This document shows, piece by piece, positions 6,575 to 13,251 of a DNA stretch of 14,124 nucleotides. The position numbers and the translations under genes were made by a program. The stretch covers positions 1 through 14,124 of the forward strand of contig CAJARA010000024.1 in assembly GCA_903944295.1 (NCBI GenBank), in the 5' to 3' direction. The notes below the pieces were generated by a model. It was given only the letters and a program-made list of their open reading frames with translations, searched no databases and was not told where the DNA came from. Positions within the stretch are counted from its first letter, which is position 1; the number at the start of each line of letters is the position of its first letter. Source of the DNA: an uncultured Chloroflexota bacterium (GTDB lineage: Bacteria; Chloroflexota; Limnocylindria; Limnocylindrales; Limnocylindraceae).

Positions 6575-7862
6575 ACTCCTCGGCGTGCTCCGGCTGACGC
6601 ACGACGGAAGAGATTCCGGAGAGCAGCAGCGGAATCGGCGCCACGATAATGCCGACCGCGCCAGCGAAGAGTGCCGCGCGTAAACCAAAGGTATCGGCAA
6701 TGACGGCGCCAACAACAGCGCCGAGTGGCATGCCAACCAGCATCACCCACTTCATGGAGGCGTTCATTCTGCCGAGAAGGTGTTTCGGCGTCACGATCTG
6801 TCGATATGTCACCTGATTGGTGTGGAAAATCGCGGCACCGAAAAATGCAACCACCTGTGAGGCGATCGCAAGAAGTGTGATGACGAGCGGACCCATTGAC
6901 GCGCTGAGTAGCGCAAGGCCGAATGGCATCGTTGGGATCAAGAATCCGCCAAGAATGATCGAGCGGCCAACGCCGATGCGCTCCGCGATCCAACCAGCGG
7001 CGAATGATCCGATCAGCAGGCCGATCACGCCGGCACCCAAGATGAAGCCGAGCAGCTCGGTCGGCAAGAGCAGTTCGCGCCGACCGTAGGCGATCATCAC
7101 CGCACCGTTTGCGATTGCGCCGAAGAAGTTGAAGAGGAGCGCGGCGGTGGCATTGCCGCGCAGGTGCTTGTGGCCCAGCACCCAGGCGAGCCCCTCACGA
7201 ATCTCATCGCGCAGCCGCGAGGTTGGCGCGGTCGCATCTACAACTGGTGGGGTCTCGGTGTGTTTGAGCCTGCGCAGCAGCAAGGCGCTCCAAAGGAAGC
7301 TGAGTGAGTCAATCAGGACAGCGAAAGGGCCTCCGAGCCGTCCAACAATCACGCCGGCGATCGGCGGGCCAACGACGCCTGCGCCAGAGTCAACCACCAT
7401 CAGGCGGCTATTCGCCACGGCGAGACGAGGTCCACGAAGTAGTTCGGGGAAATACGACTGGGTGGCAACATCAAAGATGAGCGTTGCGGTGCCAATGATG
7501 AAGAGTGTTAGGTAGAGGACGGGCATTGAGAGGGCGCCGATTGCGTAGCTGAGTGGAATCAACAGCAGCGCCGCTGTGCGCACAAGATCCATCGCCACCA
7601 TCACAGGGCGTCGCGTGCGTCGATCGAGCAGCGCACCAACCGGGAGGCTGAAGAAGACGAAGGGGAGGAGAAATGCAGCCTCCAAGAGTGCGATCGCACC
7701 GTTACTCGCGCTGATCACATCAACCGCAATCAGCGGGAACGCAATGTGTGAGACCTGGGATCCGAGAATGCTGATCCCCTGTGCGCCAAACAGCAGACGC
7801 ACATCCGCGTCACGAAACGGATCATCTGCGGCGAGGCGGAGGCGTGAGAGCAGAGCGCCCAT
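6573..7862 (-). CDS. MFS transporter, EntS/macrolide-efflux-like
   Basis: 429 aa from the ATG at 7862. Twelve hydrophobic segments are seen, with the motif-A loop GALLDRRTRRPVMV between helices 2 and 3 (a second, degenerate GWIAERIGVGRS lies in the C-half). The N-terminus LRLAADDPFRDADVRLLFGAQGISILG fits the MFS_3 group, which includes enterobactin and macrolide exporters. Substrate unknown; export of a small amphipathic molecule by proton antiport is the family norm. A longer start at 7919 is possible, but it overlaps the DUF805 gene by 35 nt and adds 19 residues unlike the family; AAGAG lies about 8 nt before the 7862 ATG. It follows the DUF805 gene by 22 nt and is probably co-transcribed with it. 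Confidence 0.88.
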   Translation of the reverse strand: MGALLSRLRLAADDPFRDADVRLLFGAQGISILGSQVSHIAFPLIAVDVISASNGAIALLEAAFLLPFVFFSLPVGALLDRRTRRPVMVAMDLVRTAALLLIPLSYAIGALSMPVLYLTLFIIGTATLIFDVATQSYFPELLRGPRLAVANSRLMVVDSGAGVVGPPIAGVIVGRLGGPFAVLIDSLSFLWSALLLRRLKHTETPPVVDATAPTSRLRDEIREGLAWVLGHKHLRGNATAALLFNFFGAIANGAVMIAYGRRELLLPTELLGFILGAGVIGLLIGSFAAGWIAERIGVGRSIILGGFLIPTMPFGLALLSASMGPLVITLLAIASQVVAFFGAAIFHTNQVTYRQIVTPKHLLGRMNASMKWVMLVGMPLGAVVGAVIADTFGLRAALFAGAVGIIVAPIPLLLSGISSVVRQPEHAEE

Positions 7863-7884
7863 GTTTATCTCTTGTGCTTGATCG

Positions 7885-8337
7885 TCAGCTCGGAGTGCCG
7901 AATCGATTCGGCCCTTCATCTCCTCGCTTCGCCATCAGATAGATCCAGTAAATCGCGAGTGCAACGAATAGCACGACACCTACGAGGTATCCGATGCCCC
8001 CTCCGGTTGCAGCATCTGAAACGTCACTGACAGCCCCGTAGAGGCCCACAGCGAACGAAACGATGATGACGAATAAGAGGGCAACTCCAACGAGAGTGAG
8101 GGCGATAATCAACTTCCCGCTCCGGTTTGTGTCATGAAGTCGACGAACTGCGACGGCAATATTCGGCAAGAAATTAGCGATGCTGAACGCCGACGCAAGG
8201 GTGGGATCAATCACACTGAGTGCTGCGCCGGCAATGATCGTGAAGAGAAAGAAGTACCAGTACTCGGCACGGCTCGCGCGACCACTGAATGTGGCGTACT
8301 TGGAATAAACAGTTTTGACCGCCGTAAAGATATCCAC
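7885..8337 (-). CDS. DUF805 family membrane protein
   Basis: 150 aa from GTG at 8337, with GGAGG seven bases upstream. An upstream extension to 8406 is open, but it crosses the promoter region. Family marks are FSGRASRAEYWYFFLF near the N-terminus, VRRLHDTNRSGK in the middle and GDEGPNRFGTPS at the C-terminus. About four membrane helices. DUF805 proteins are small inner-membrane proteins without a settled function. The link to the downstream MFS gene suggests a shared membrane or envelope role, but that is inference. Confidence 0.9.
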   Translation of the reverse strand: MDIFTAVKTVYSKYATFSGRASRAEYWYFFLFTIIAGAALSVIDPTLASAFSIANFLPNIAVAVRRLHDTNRSGKLIIALTLVGVALLFVIIVSFAVGLYGAVSDVSDAATGGGIGYLVGVVLFVALAIYWIYLMAKRGDEGPNRFGTPS

Positions 8338-8356
8338 GGACTCACCTCCAACAACG

Positions 8357-8375
8357 GGCGCACGCATCGTGCGCC
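8357..8375. promoter_or_regulatory. Perfect 8-3-8 palindrome in DUF805/pirin divergent spacer
   Basis: GGCGCACG-CAT-CGTGCGCC is a perfect inverted repeat with a 3-nt centre. It lies 7 nt upstream of the DUF805 Shine-Dalgarno and just downstream of the candidate minus-strand -10 box. It could be an operator over the start site or a hairpin at the 5' end of the mRNA. No regulator gene lies next to it. Confidence 0.55.
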
Positions 8376-8383
8376 GCCCTCTG

Positions 8384-8389
8384 AGCATA
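8384..8389 (-). promoter_or_regulatory. Candidate -10 box of DUF805-MFS genes
   Basis: TATGCT on the minus strand (8389-8384) would give a start near 8377 and a leader of about 40 nt that begins with the palindrome at 8357-8375. Only a poor -35 match (TTAACG, spacing about 19) is seen. Confidence 0.3.
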
Positions 8390-8411
8390 GTACGCACTGC
8401 AACCAATCCGT

Positions 8412-8423
8412 TAAGATGTTGCC
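8412..8423 (+). promoter_or_regulatory. Candidate leaderless promoter of the pirin gene
   Basis: TAAGAT (8412-8417) is followed by six bases and the ATG at 8424. There is no purine-rich Shine-Dalgarno, so the mRNA probably starts at the start codon. No clear -35. Confidence 0.35.
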
Positions 8424-9422
8424 ATGCCAGCGATCACGGTGCCAGACATCACGCTCCTGCCGCGCGCGAGCGTTGCCGACCTGCTCACAGAGAAGCCGCG
8501 ACCTGTGGTCTCACTCACCACCGCACCGAGCGGCTTTGAGGGTGAAGGCTTCCCCGTCCGCCGGGCCTTTATGGGCGCGCCGCTGAACTTGATCGACCCA
8601 TTCATCATGCTCGACCAGCTCGGTGAGGTTGAATATGCGCCCGGCGAGCCGAAGGGGACGCCGTGGCATCCGCACCGCGGATTTGAGACGGTGACCTACA
8701 TCATTGATGGCATCTTTGATCACCGTGACAGTAACGGCGGTGGTGGCCGGATCACCAACGGCGACACGCAGTGGATGACGGCCGGCGGCGGCATCTTGCA
8801 CATTGAGACCCCGCCTGAGTCCCTCGTTGTCAGCGGCGGACTCTTCCACGGATTCCAACTCTGGGTGAACCTTCCAAGCGCCAAGAAGTGGTCCCCGCCT
8901 GCATATCAGGACATCCGATCAAAGGAGGTGAAGCTGCTCGCTTCTGCTGATGGTGGCGCACTGTTGCGCATCATTGCGGGTGACGTGGCTGGCGCAACGG
9001 GACCGGGCTCCACGCAGACACCGATCGCACTCGTGCACGCCACGATCCAACCTGGCGCTGAGCTTGACCTTCCGTGGCGACCCGACTTCAACGCACTGGT
9101 GTATGCGCTTTCTGGACGCGGCAGTGCTGGGGCCGAGGCCGTCGCGATCGAGTCCGGTCAGCTCGCGGTCTACGGCGCAGGCGATCGCATCATCATCAAG
9201 GCGGCGCAACGACAAGATGCGCGCACCCCGGCGCTGGACGTGCTGATCTTGGGTGGCGAACCGATTCGCGAACCGATCGCCTGGCTCGGGCCATTCGTCA
9301 TGAACACACGTGATGAAGTTGTTCAGGCGTTTGAGGACTACAAGGCCGGAAAGCTCGGCGTCATCCCCGCCGCGCACAGCAATCCGCACAACACCCCAAC
9401 GAGCGTCATCGAGTCCGAATAG
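8424..9422 (+). CDS. Pirin family cupin protein
   Basis: 332 aa, slightly longer than the roughly 290 typical of pirins. The N-terminal cupin carries the metal set: HPHRGFETVTY (His82, His84) and GGGILHIETPPE (His126, Glu128), preceded by the pirin-specific FIMLDQLGEVEYAPG. The second cupin (about 195-290) lacks the metal residues, as is usual. C-terminal signature GEPIREPIAWLGPFVMNT is present. Some bacterial pirins act as quercetin 2,3-dioxygenases and others modulate metabolic enzymes; sequence does not decide. Cytoplasmic. The LysE-type gene follows after 5 nt, so the two form an operon. Confidence 0.93.
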   Translation: MPAITVPDITLLPRASVADLLTEKPRPVVSLTTAPSGFEGEGFPVRRAFMGAPLNLIDPFIMLDQLGEVEYAPGEPKGTPWHPHRGFETVTYIIDGIFDHRDSNGGGGRITNGDTQWMTAGGGILHIETPPESLVVSGGLFHGFQLWVNLPSAKKWSPPAYQDIRSKEVKLLASADGGALLRIIAGDVAGATGPGSTQTPIALVHATIQPGAELDLPWRPDFNALVYALSGRGSAGAEAVAIESGQLAVYGAGDRIIIKAAQRQDARTPALDVLILGGEPIREPIAWLGPFVMNTRDEVVQAFEDYKAGKLGVIPAAHSNPHNTPTSVIESE

Positions 9423-9427
9423 CGCCC

Positions 9428-10069
9428 GTGGAACTCTTCCTCCTCGGCGCCGCACTCGCCTTCTCCATCAACATTGAACTCGGCGTGGTCAACGTCATGA
9501 TCGTGCGCACCGCCATTGATCGTGGCGCGTGGCCCGCCTTTTTGATTGGACTTGGCTCCTGTATTGGCGACCTCATCTGGGCCTGCGCTGGCGCACTCGG
9601 TGTCAGCGCGCTCTTGGCCTGGCCACCCGCCGCCTGGATCCTCTGGCTCGGCGGAAGCGCCGCCCTCTGCTGGTTCGCCGCCGCCGCACTTCGCGACGCA
9701 GCACGCGGGGGAAGCATTGACGAGTCATCACCACTTCGCCGCGCCAACGGCATCCGCGCCATTGGCCTCGGGCTTGGCATTGCGCTCGGCTCCCCCACGC
9801 TAATCCTCTGGACGGCAACGGTGGGCGGGAGCGTCATTGCCTCTCAAGCGGCGGATCTTGCGGGATTCATCCCATTCATCTCAGGGTTCGGTGCCGCTGC
9901 AGTGGCGCACTCAGCAATTCTCTCCGGCGTTGTTGGTGCCACGCGCCGTTTCACTGGACCCCGCACGGTGCGCGCCGTCTCGCTGATCTCAGCGTTAATG
10001 TTCGCCGCATTCGCAGTGGGCATCTTCATGGACGGTGCGAGGCGCCTCCTCCTCCCGCTGATCGGCTAA
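9428..10069 (+). CDS. LysE/RhtB family translocator
   Basis: 213 aa with about six membrane helices, the family length. It starts at GTG, 5 nt after the pirin stop, with no Shine-Dalgarno, so re-initiation after the pirin gene is likely. The GLGSCIGDLIWACAGALGV segment (about 41-59) matches the conserved second helix of LysE proteins. GSPTLILWTATVGG sits where members often have an NP-K-type motif. The family exports amino acids such as lysine, threonine or homoserine lactone across the cytoplasmic membrane. The substrate here is unknown. Confidence 0.86.
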   Translation: MELFLLGAALAFSINIELGVVNVMIVRTAIDRGAWPAFLIGLGSCIGDLIWACAGALGVSALLAWPPAAWILWLGGSAALCWFAAAALRDAARGGSIDESSPLRRANGIRAIGLGLGIALGSPTLILWTATVGGSVIASQAADLAGFIPFISGFGAAAVAHSAILSGVVGATRRFTGPRTVRAVSLISALMFAAFAVGIFMDGARRLLLPLIG

Positions 10070-10074
10070 TGAAT

Positions 10075-10089
10075 CAGAGGGGGGCTCTG
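10075..10089. terminator. Weak hairpin after the LysE-type gene
   Basis: CAGAG and CTCTG pair around a five-G loop, six bases after the LysE stop. There is no T-run, so it is at best a weak terminator. It also covers the -35 zone of the next promoter and could be an operator instead. Confidence 0.25.
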
Positions 10090-10090
10090 G

Positions 10091-10096
10091 TATCGT
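10091..10096 (+). promoter_or_regulatory. Candidate -10 box for leaderless short ORF
   Basis: TATCGT is followed by six bases and the ATG at 10103, the same layout as at 5045-5056 and 8412-8423. An overlapping TATTCT (10096-10101) is an alternative that would place the start a few bases downstream. No good -35 is seen. Confidence 0.35.
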
Positions 10097-10102
10097 ATTC
10101 TC

Positions 10103-10153
10103 ATGACCAGCACGCAGCTCCGAGCACTTGAGGGCGAACCGTCGATCTGTTGA
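10103..10153 (+). CDS. Possible 16-residue leader peptide upstream of rhodanese gene
   Basis: ATG to TGA, encoding MTSTQLRALEGEPSIC. There is no Shine-Dalgarno; a -10-like box sits 6 nt upstream. The last codon before the stop is Cys, and its TGT lies within or beside the left arm of a 7-bp inverted repeat. Mycobacteria use leaderless Cys-rich short ORFs to tune sulfurtransferase genes in response to cysteine. This one has a single Cys, so the parallel is suggestive only. It may be a chance ORF. Confidence 0.35.
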   Translation: MTSTQLRALEGEPSIC

Positions 10154-10174
10154 CGCTCGCATCGCGCCAGATCG
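10143..10174 (+). promoter_or_regulatory. Inverted repeat in rhodanese leader, possible attenuator
   Basis: CGATCTG (10143-10149) and CAGATCG (10168-10174) form a perfect 7-bp stem around 18 nt. The left arm spans the last codons of the short ORF, so a ribosome paused there would block the stem. No T-run follows. A -35-like TTGACG (10150-10155) lies in the loop but has only poor -10 partners downstream. Confidence 0.35.
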
Positions 10175-10222
10175 TTATGAGGTTTATTTCAACCCCCAAG
10201 TAGCAGGTAAGGAGAAAGTAAA

Positions 10223-11110
10223 ATGAGCAAGGTACCTCTCGATCCAACCGCGAAGTTTCAGGAATACGCCACCCCAGGCGCACTCGTCTCAACGGAGTGG
10301 CTCGCCGCAAATCTGAACACACCCGGCATCGTGGTGGTGGAGTCAGACGAAGACACCCTCCTCTACGAGACGGGGCACATCCCAGGAAGCGTCAAGGTGG
10401 ATTGGCATACTGATCTGAATGATCCAGTGAGCCGCGACTACGTCGGTCCTGAAGGCTTTGCGGCGCTGATGTCACGCAAGGGGATCAGCCGTGACACCAC
10501 GGTGATCTTCTACGGCGACAAGTCGAACTGGTGGGCGGCATATGCCCTCTGGGTCTTCCGCCTCTTCGGCCACACCGATGTGCGCCTCCTTGATGGTGGC
10601 CGCCAGAAGTGGGAGGCGGAGGGTCGCGAGATGACCAAAGAGGTCCCGACGCGCGCGGCCACAAGCTACCCACTCTCCCCGCGAAACGACAGTGAGCTGC
10701 GCGCCTACCGCGAGCAGGTGCTCGAGCATCTCAGCGCGAAGGGCTGCATGGTGGACGTCCGTTCACCGCAGGAGTTCAGCGGCGAGCTGACACACATGCC
10801 CGACTACCCGCAGGAGGGGACGCTCCGAGGTGGCCACATCCCAGGAGCAAAGTCCGTCCCGTGGAAGCGAGCCGCCAATGATGACGGCACGTTCAAGGGA
10901 GTTGCCGATCTTCGCGCCATCTATGAGGGCGAGAAGGGGCTTGCAGCGGACGATGATGTGATCGCCTACTGCCGAATCGGCGAGCGCTCAAGCCACACCT
11001 GGTTTGTGCTCACCTATCTCCTCGGCTTCAAGAACGTCCGAAACTACGACGGCTCGTGGTCGGAGTGGGGCAACGCCGTTCGGCTTCCGATCGCTGTTGG
11101 CGCCGAGTAG
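10223..11110 (+). CDS. Two-domain rhodanese (thiosulfate/3-mercaptopyruvate sulfurtransferase)
   Basis: 295 aa with tandem rhodanese domains (about 18-140 and 160-290). The N-terminal domain is inactive: GDKSNWWAAY lacks Cys where the active loop would be. The C-terminal loop CRIGERSSHTWF carries Cys250, the persulfide site, and is like actinobacterial CysA/SseA-type enzymes. Other landmarks are GHIPGSVKVDWHTDL (51-65), LLDGGRQKW (122-130), GGHIPGAKSVPW (203-214) and NYDGSWSEWG (274-283). It moves sulfane sulfur from thiosulfate or 3-mercaptopyruvate to an acceptor; which donor is used is unresolved. AAGGAG stands 8 nt before the ATG. The SufE-like gene follows after 18 nt and may encode a sulfur acceptor. 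Confidence 0.94.
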   Translation: MSKVPLDPTAKFQEYATPGALVSTEWLAANLNTPGIVVVESDEDTLLYETGHIPGSVKVDWHTDLNDPVSRDYVGPEGFAALMSRKGISRDTTVIFYGDKSNWWAAYALWVFRLFGHTDVRLLDGGRQKWEAEGREMTKEVPTRAATSYPLSPRNDSELRAYREQVLEHLSAKGCMVDVRSPQEFSGELTHMPDYPQEGTLRGGHIPGAKSVPWKRAANDDGTFKGVADLRAIYEGEKGLAADDDVIAYCRIGERSSHTWFVLTYLLGFKNVRNYDGSWSEWGNAVRLPIAVGAE

Positions 11111-11128
11111 CGCGTCCACCTGAACGAC

Positions 11129-11575
11129 ATGTCGGAGACACCCGCGGCGCAGCTCCCACCAGGGCTCGCCGCGGTTGCCGCCGATTTCGCCGATACGCCA
11201 CGCGAGATGCGACTCGAGCTCTTGCTTGAGTACGCAGATCGGCTGCAACCTCTCCCTGAAAAGTACGCCGCGCAGATTGATCTTATGGAACGAGTGCAAG
11301 AGTGCCAGTCCCCGCTCTATGCAATTACAGAGGTGAGCAACGACGCGGTGCAGATTCATGCCACGGCCCCGCAAGAGTCACCAACGACTCGCGCGTTTGC
11401 CAGCATCATGCAGCTCGGACTCAATGGGCTCACCGCAGAAGAGGTGCTCGCTGTCTCCGCATCGGCCCCACTTCAGCTAGGGATCACCGATCTTGTCTCA
11501 CCGCTTCGGATGCGCGGAGCAACCGGTCTCCTTGCGCGAATTCAGCGACAGGTCCGAGCGGCAGTAAGCCCGTAG
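11129..11575 (+). CDS. sufE: SufE-like sulfur acceptor protein
   Basis: 148 aa. SufE proteins take persulfide sulfur on a Cys in a GCQS-type loop and pass it to Fe-S assembly. Here the loop is RVQECQSPLY with Cys59 and a Glu before it in place of the common Gly, as in actinobacterial members. The LPEKYAAQIDLMERV lead-in and the C-terminal VSPLRMRGATGLLARIQRQV match the family. No cysteine desulfurase is adjacent; the rhodanese 18 nt upstream is the likely partner (inference). Shine-Dalgarno is weak, so coupling to the rhodanese gene is plausible. It converges on the MarR gene with 9 nt between stops. Confidence 0.9.
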   Translation: MSETPAAQLPPGLAAVAADFADTPREMRLELLLEYADRLQPLPEKYAAQIDLMERVQECQSPLYAITEVSNDAVQIHATAPQESPTTRAFASIMQLGLNGLTAEEVLAVSASAPLQLGITDLVSPLRMRGATGLLARIQRQVRAAVSP

Positions 11576-11587
11576 GCTCTCCGCCTA
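11573..11587. terminator. Small hairpin between convergent sufE-like and MarR genes
   Basis: TAGGC and GCCTA form a 5-bp stem around TCTCC and contain or touch both stop codons. No T-run is present on either side. It could be a weak bidirectional terminator or a chance pairing. Confidence 0.25.
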
Positions 11588-12115
11588 GATCGCTTCGCGC
11601 GACCTTTCGGCGTTCGCTGCGGCAATCTTCATCAAGTCTTTAGTGATGCGCTCCATCTCACTCGCAGGGAGCGATGCGCCGAATCGCTGTGCAACGGCGC
11701 GCAGGTGACCTGGTGCTGCGGCGCGAAACGCCTTGATGCCGAGTGGTGTCAGTGTTGCCCAGTGGACGCGGCCATCTTCCGTGCAACGGCGACGTGTCAC
11801 CCAGCCATTGATGGCGAGTCGATCCACGCGGCGCGTCAGTCCACTCTTTGAGATGAGTGCCGCATCTGCGAGTTCGCTCATGCGTAGTGAGTATTCGCCC
11901 GCGCGTGCGAGCTGCGCCATCACGTCAAAGTCGGCGAGGCTCATCCCTGACGAATCCATCAACTCCGAAGAGAGCGCGCGCGTTACTCGACCGTAGGCGG
12001 TGAGGAAGGCGATCCAGGCGCGAGCAACAACTGGGTCAAGGAGCGTGCTCGCATCGCTCCCCAGAATTGCGGAGAGCTCGGTGATCTCTTTGCTGGGGAG
12101 CTGCTCTGTTGCCAT
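11585..12115 (-). CDS. MarR family transcriptional regulator
   Basis: 176 aa from the ATG at 12115; a TTG at 12139 is open but would lie inside the operator. The winged helix-turn-helix is clear: LRMSELADAALISKSGLTRRVDRLAINGWVTR (about 77-108) with the recognition helix SKSGLTRRVDRL, then the wing RCTEDGRVHWATLTPLG (110-126). Helical dimerisation segments flank it. MarR proteins are usually repressors released by small ligands such as phenolics, or by thiol oxidation; Cys111 lies in the wing. It is divergent from the LUD operon, and the spacer holds two palindromes on the promoter, so it probably represses that operon and itself. Ligand unknown. Confidence 0.93.
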   Translation of the reverse strand: MATEQLPSKEITELSAILGSDASTLLDPVVARAWIAFLTAYGRVTRALSSELMDSSGMSLADFDVMAQLARAGEYSLRMSELADAALISKSGLTRRVDRLAINGWVTRRRCTEDGRVHWATLTPLGIKAFRAAAPGHLRAVAQRFGASLPASEMERITKDLMKIAAANAERSREAI

Positions 12116-12126
12116 ATGTTGCAATA

Positions 12127-12140
12127 GTTGCACTTGCAAC
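12127..12140. promoter_or_regulatory. MarR operator 1
   Basis: GTTGCA-CT-TGCAAC is a perfect palindrome covering the -35 box of the LUD operon and lying 12 nt upstream of the MarR start. A further half-site GTTGCA sits at 12118-12123, nine bases away in the same orientation. Confidence 0.65.
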
Positions 12141-12162
12141 CATCCGCGTCAAGGGGTATAGT
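12134..12162 (+). promoter_or_regulatory. Promoter of the LUD operon
   Basis: TTGCAA (12134-12139), 17-nt spacer, TATAGT (12157-12162). This is the best sigma-70-type match in the window. Predicted start is near 12169, giving a leader of about 64 nt before the LUD ATG. Both ends are overlapped by operators. On the other strand TTGACG (12152-12147) is a candidate -35 for the MarR gene, with only a poor -10 (TATTGC). Confidence 0.6.
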
Positions 12163-12174
12163 TGCGCATGCAAC
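12161..12174. promoter_or_regulatory. MarR operator 2
   Basis: GTTGC-GCAT-GCAAC shares the GTTGC-N4-GCAAC pattern of operator 1 and lies 34 bp from it, start to start. It covers the end of the -10 box and the predicted transcription start, an ideal position for repression. Confidence 0.6.
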
Positions 12175-12232
12175 GATCTGCCGTATCAACGGCGGGCGGC
12201 AGATATGGTTGGAAGACCACAAGGAGGAAGCA

Positions 12233-12844
12233 ATGTCAGCAGCACGATTCAAGCAGGTGGCCGACGCGGCTCGTATCGAGAAGGCGGTCGCCGCCCTCAA
12301 CGCAAAGGGTTTCGCCGCACAGAGCGTGCCGAACGCCGCCGCCGCGAAAGAGGCGGTCCTGAAGCTCATTCCAGCCGGATCAGAGGTCTTCACGTACACC
12401 TCTGCAACGCTCGACGCGACGGGGATCACTGAGGCGCTGAACGCTGCGCCATATGTGAGCCTGCGCGACACGATGTACGCGCTGGACCGCAACACCCAGG
12501 GTGCGCAGATGCGCGCCATTGGCTCCGCGCCAGCATTCGCCGCAGGCAGCGTGCATGCCGTCACTGAAGACGGCAAGTTGGTGATTGCATCGGCGACGGG
12601 ATCACAGCTCCCCGCCTACGCATATGGCGCAGGCCACGTGGTCTTTGTTGTTGGTGCACAGAAGATCGTCAAGGATCTTGCTGAGGCGAACGAGCGGATT
12701 GAGACGTACACTTTGCCACTTGAGGACACTCGCGCGCAGGCCGCCTATGGCGTGAATAGTGCCATCAATAAGACGCTCACCCTGCACGGCGAACAGCCGG
12801 GCCGCATCGACGTGGTGATTGTTGCTGAGGAGATCGGCTTCTAA
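12233..12844 (+). CDS. LUD domain protein (LutC/YkgG-like)
   Basis: 203 aa from the ATG at 12233, with AAGGAGG five bases upstream; the open extension to 12128 crosses the promoter and operators. It is a stand-alone LUD (DUF162) domain: FTYTSATLDATGITEAL (53-69) with YVSLRD (74-79), LVIASATGSQLPAYAYGAGHVVFVVGAQKIVKDLAEA (116-152). LutC works with LutA and LutB in L-lactate oxidation, but neither is here, so the function is not that complex. Single LUD proteins with similar ATGS and VVGAQKI motifs occur widely with unknown roles. First gene of the MarR-controlled operon; the stop overlaps the next start by 1 nt (TAATG). Confidence 0.88.
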   Translation: MSAARFKQVADAARIEKAVAALNAKGFAAQSVPNAAAAKEAVLKLIPAGSEVFTYTSATLDATGITEALNAAPYVSLRDTMYALDRNTQGAQMRAIGSAPAFAAGSVHAVTEDGKLVIASATGSQLPAYAYGAGHVVFVVGAQKIVKDLAEANERIETYTLPLEDTRAQAAYGVNSAINKTLTLHGEQPGRIDVVIVAEEIGF

Positions 12845-13251
12845 TGCGCGCGGCGTTTGCGAAGAGTGCGGGTCTTGCGCTCGTACTTAATGGCGTCATC
12901 TGGGCCGCTGCATCGCTGATTGGCCTTGTGCCAGCGCTCGGTGAGTCCACCTTCTTTGGTGGGGTGCTCTTCGCTTCCGTTGGGGCAACGGCGGCGGCGG
13001 CGATCGTGGCGAGCCGATTCACCACAGCTGGTGCACGGAAGCGCTGGGCAGGGATCTCGCTTGCGATCCTGCTCCTCTCGTTCACATCACCGCTTGCGCT
13101 TGGCGCAGGGAATCTGCCGATTTCGCCGTTTAACCCAACAGACACAACGTACAACGACTTCCGTGGTGGGATTGGGATTGCGTACGCAATCTTGCACTTC
13201 ACCTCGTACATCGCTGTGCAGCGCTTCATTGGGAAGCAGATTCCTGAGTGA
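12844..13251 (+). CDS. Small four-helix membrane protein, DUF6069-like
   Basis: 135 aa with four hydrophobic helices (about 8-28, 36-56, 68-88, 108-130) and short loops. It resembles small actinobacterial proteins of unknown function (DUF6069 type), including the FNPTDTTYNDFRGG loop before the last helix, but the family call is tentative. It starts at the ATG overlapping the LUD stop and ends in a GTGA overlap with the VOC gene, so the three are surely translated together. No function can be given. Confidence 0.8.
   Translation: MRAAFAKSAGLALVLNGVIWAAASLIGLVPALGESTFFGGVLFASVGATAAAAIVASRFTTAGARKRWAGISLAILLLSFTSPLALGAGNLPISPFNPTDTTYNDFRGGIGIAYAILHFTSYIAVQRFIGKQIPE

Noticed and set aside
7863..7919. 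Longer start for the MFS transporter
   Set aside because: It overlaps the DUF805 gene by 35 nt, its GAGGAG abuts the ATG with no spacing, and the 19 residues do not match the family.
8338..8406. In-frame upstream extension of the DUF805 gene
   Set aside because: GTG at 8337 has GGAGG at the right distance and fits the family N-terminus; the extension crosses the palindrome and candidate -10 box.
10101..10322. 73-codon minus-strand ORF across the rhodanese leader
   Set aside because: No Shine-Dalgarno or family motif, and it is antisense to the rhodanese start.
12128..12232. N-terminal extension of the LUD protein
   Set aside because: It would start inside operator 1 and upstream of the predicted transcription start; AAGGAGG before the 12233 ATG decides.
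12168..12362. Short ORF starting at the ATG 5 nt after the LUD promoter -10 box, which looks leaderless
   Set aside because: Its frame runs into the LUD gene out of phase and encodes Arg/Ser-rich sequence; the ATG is part of operator 2, so chance explains it.
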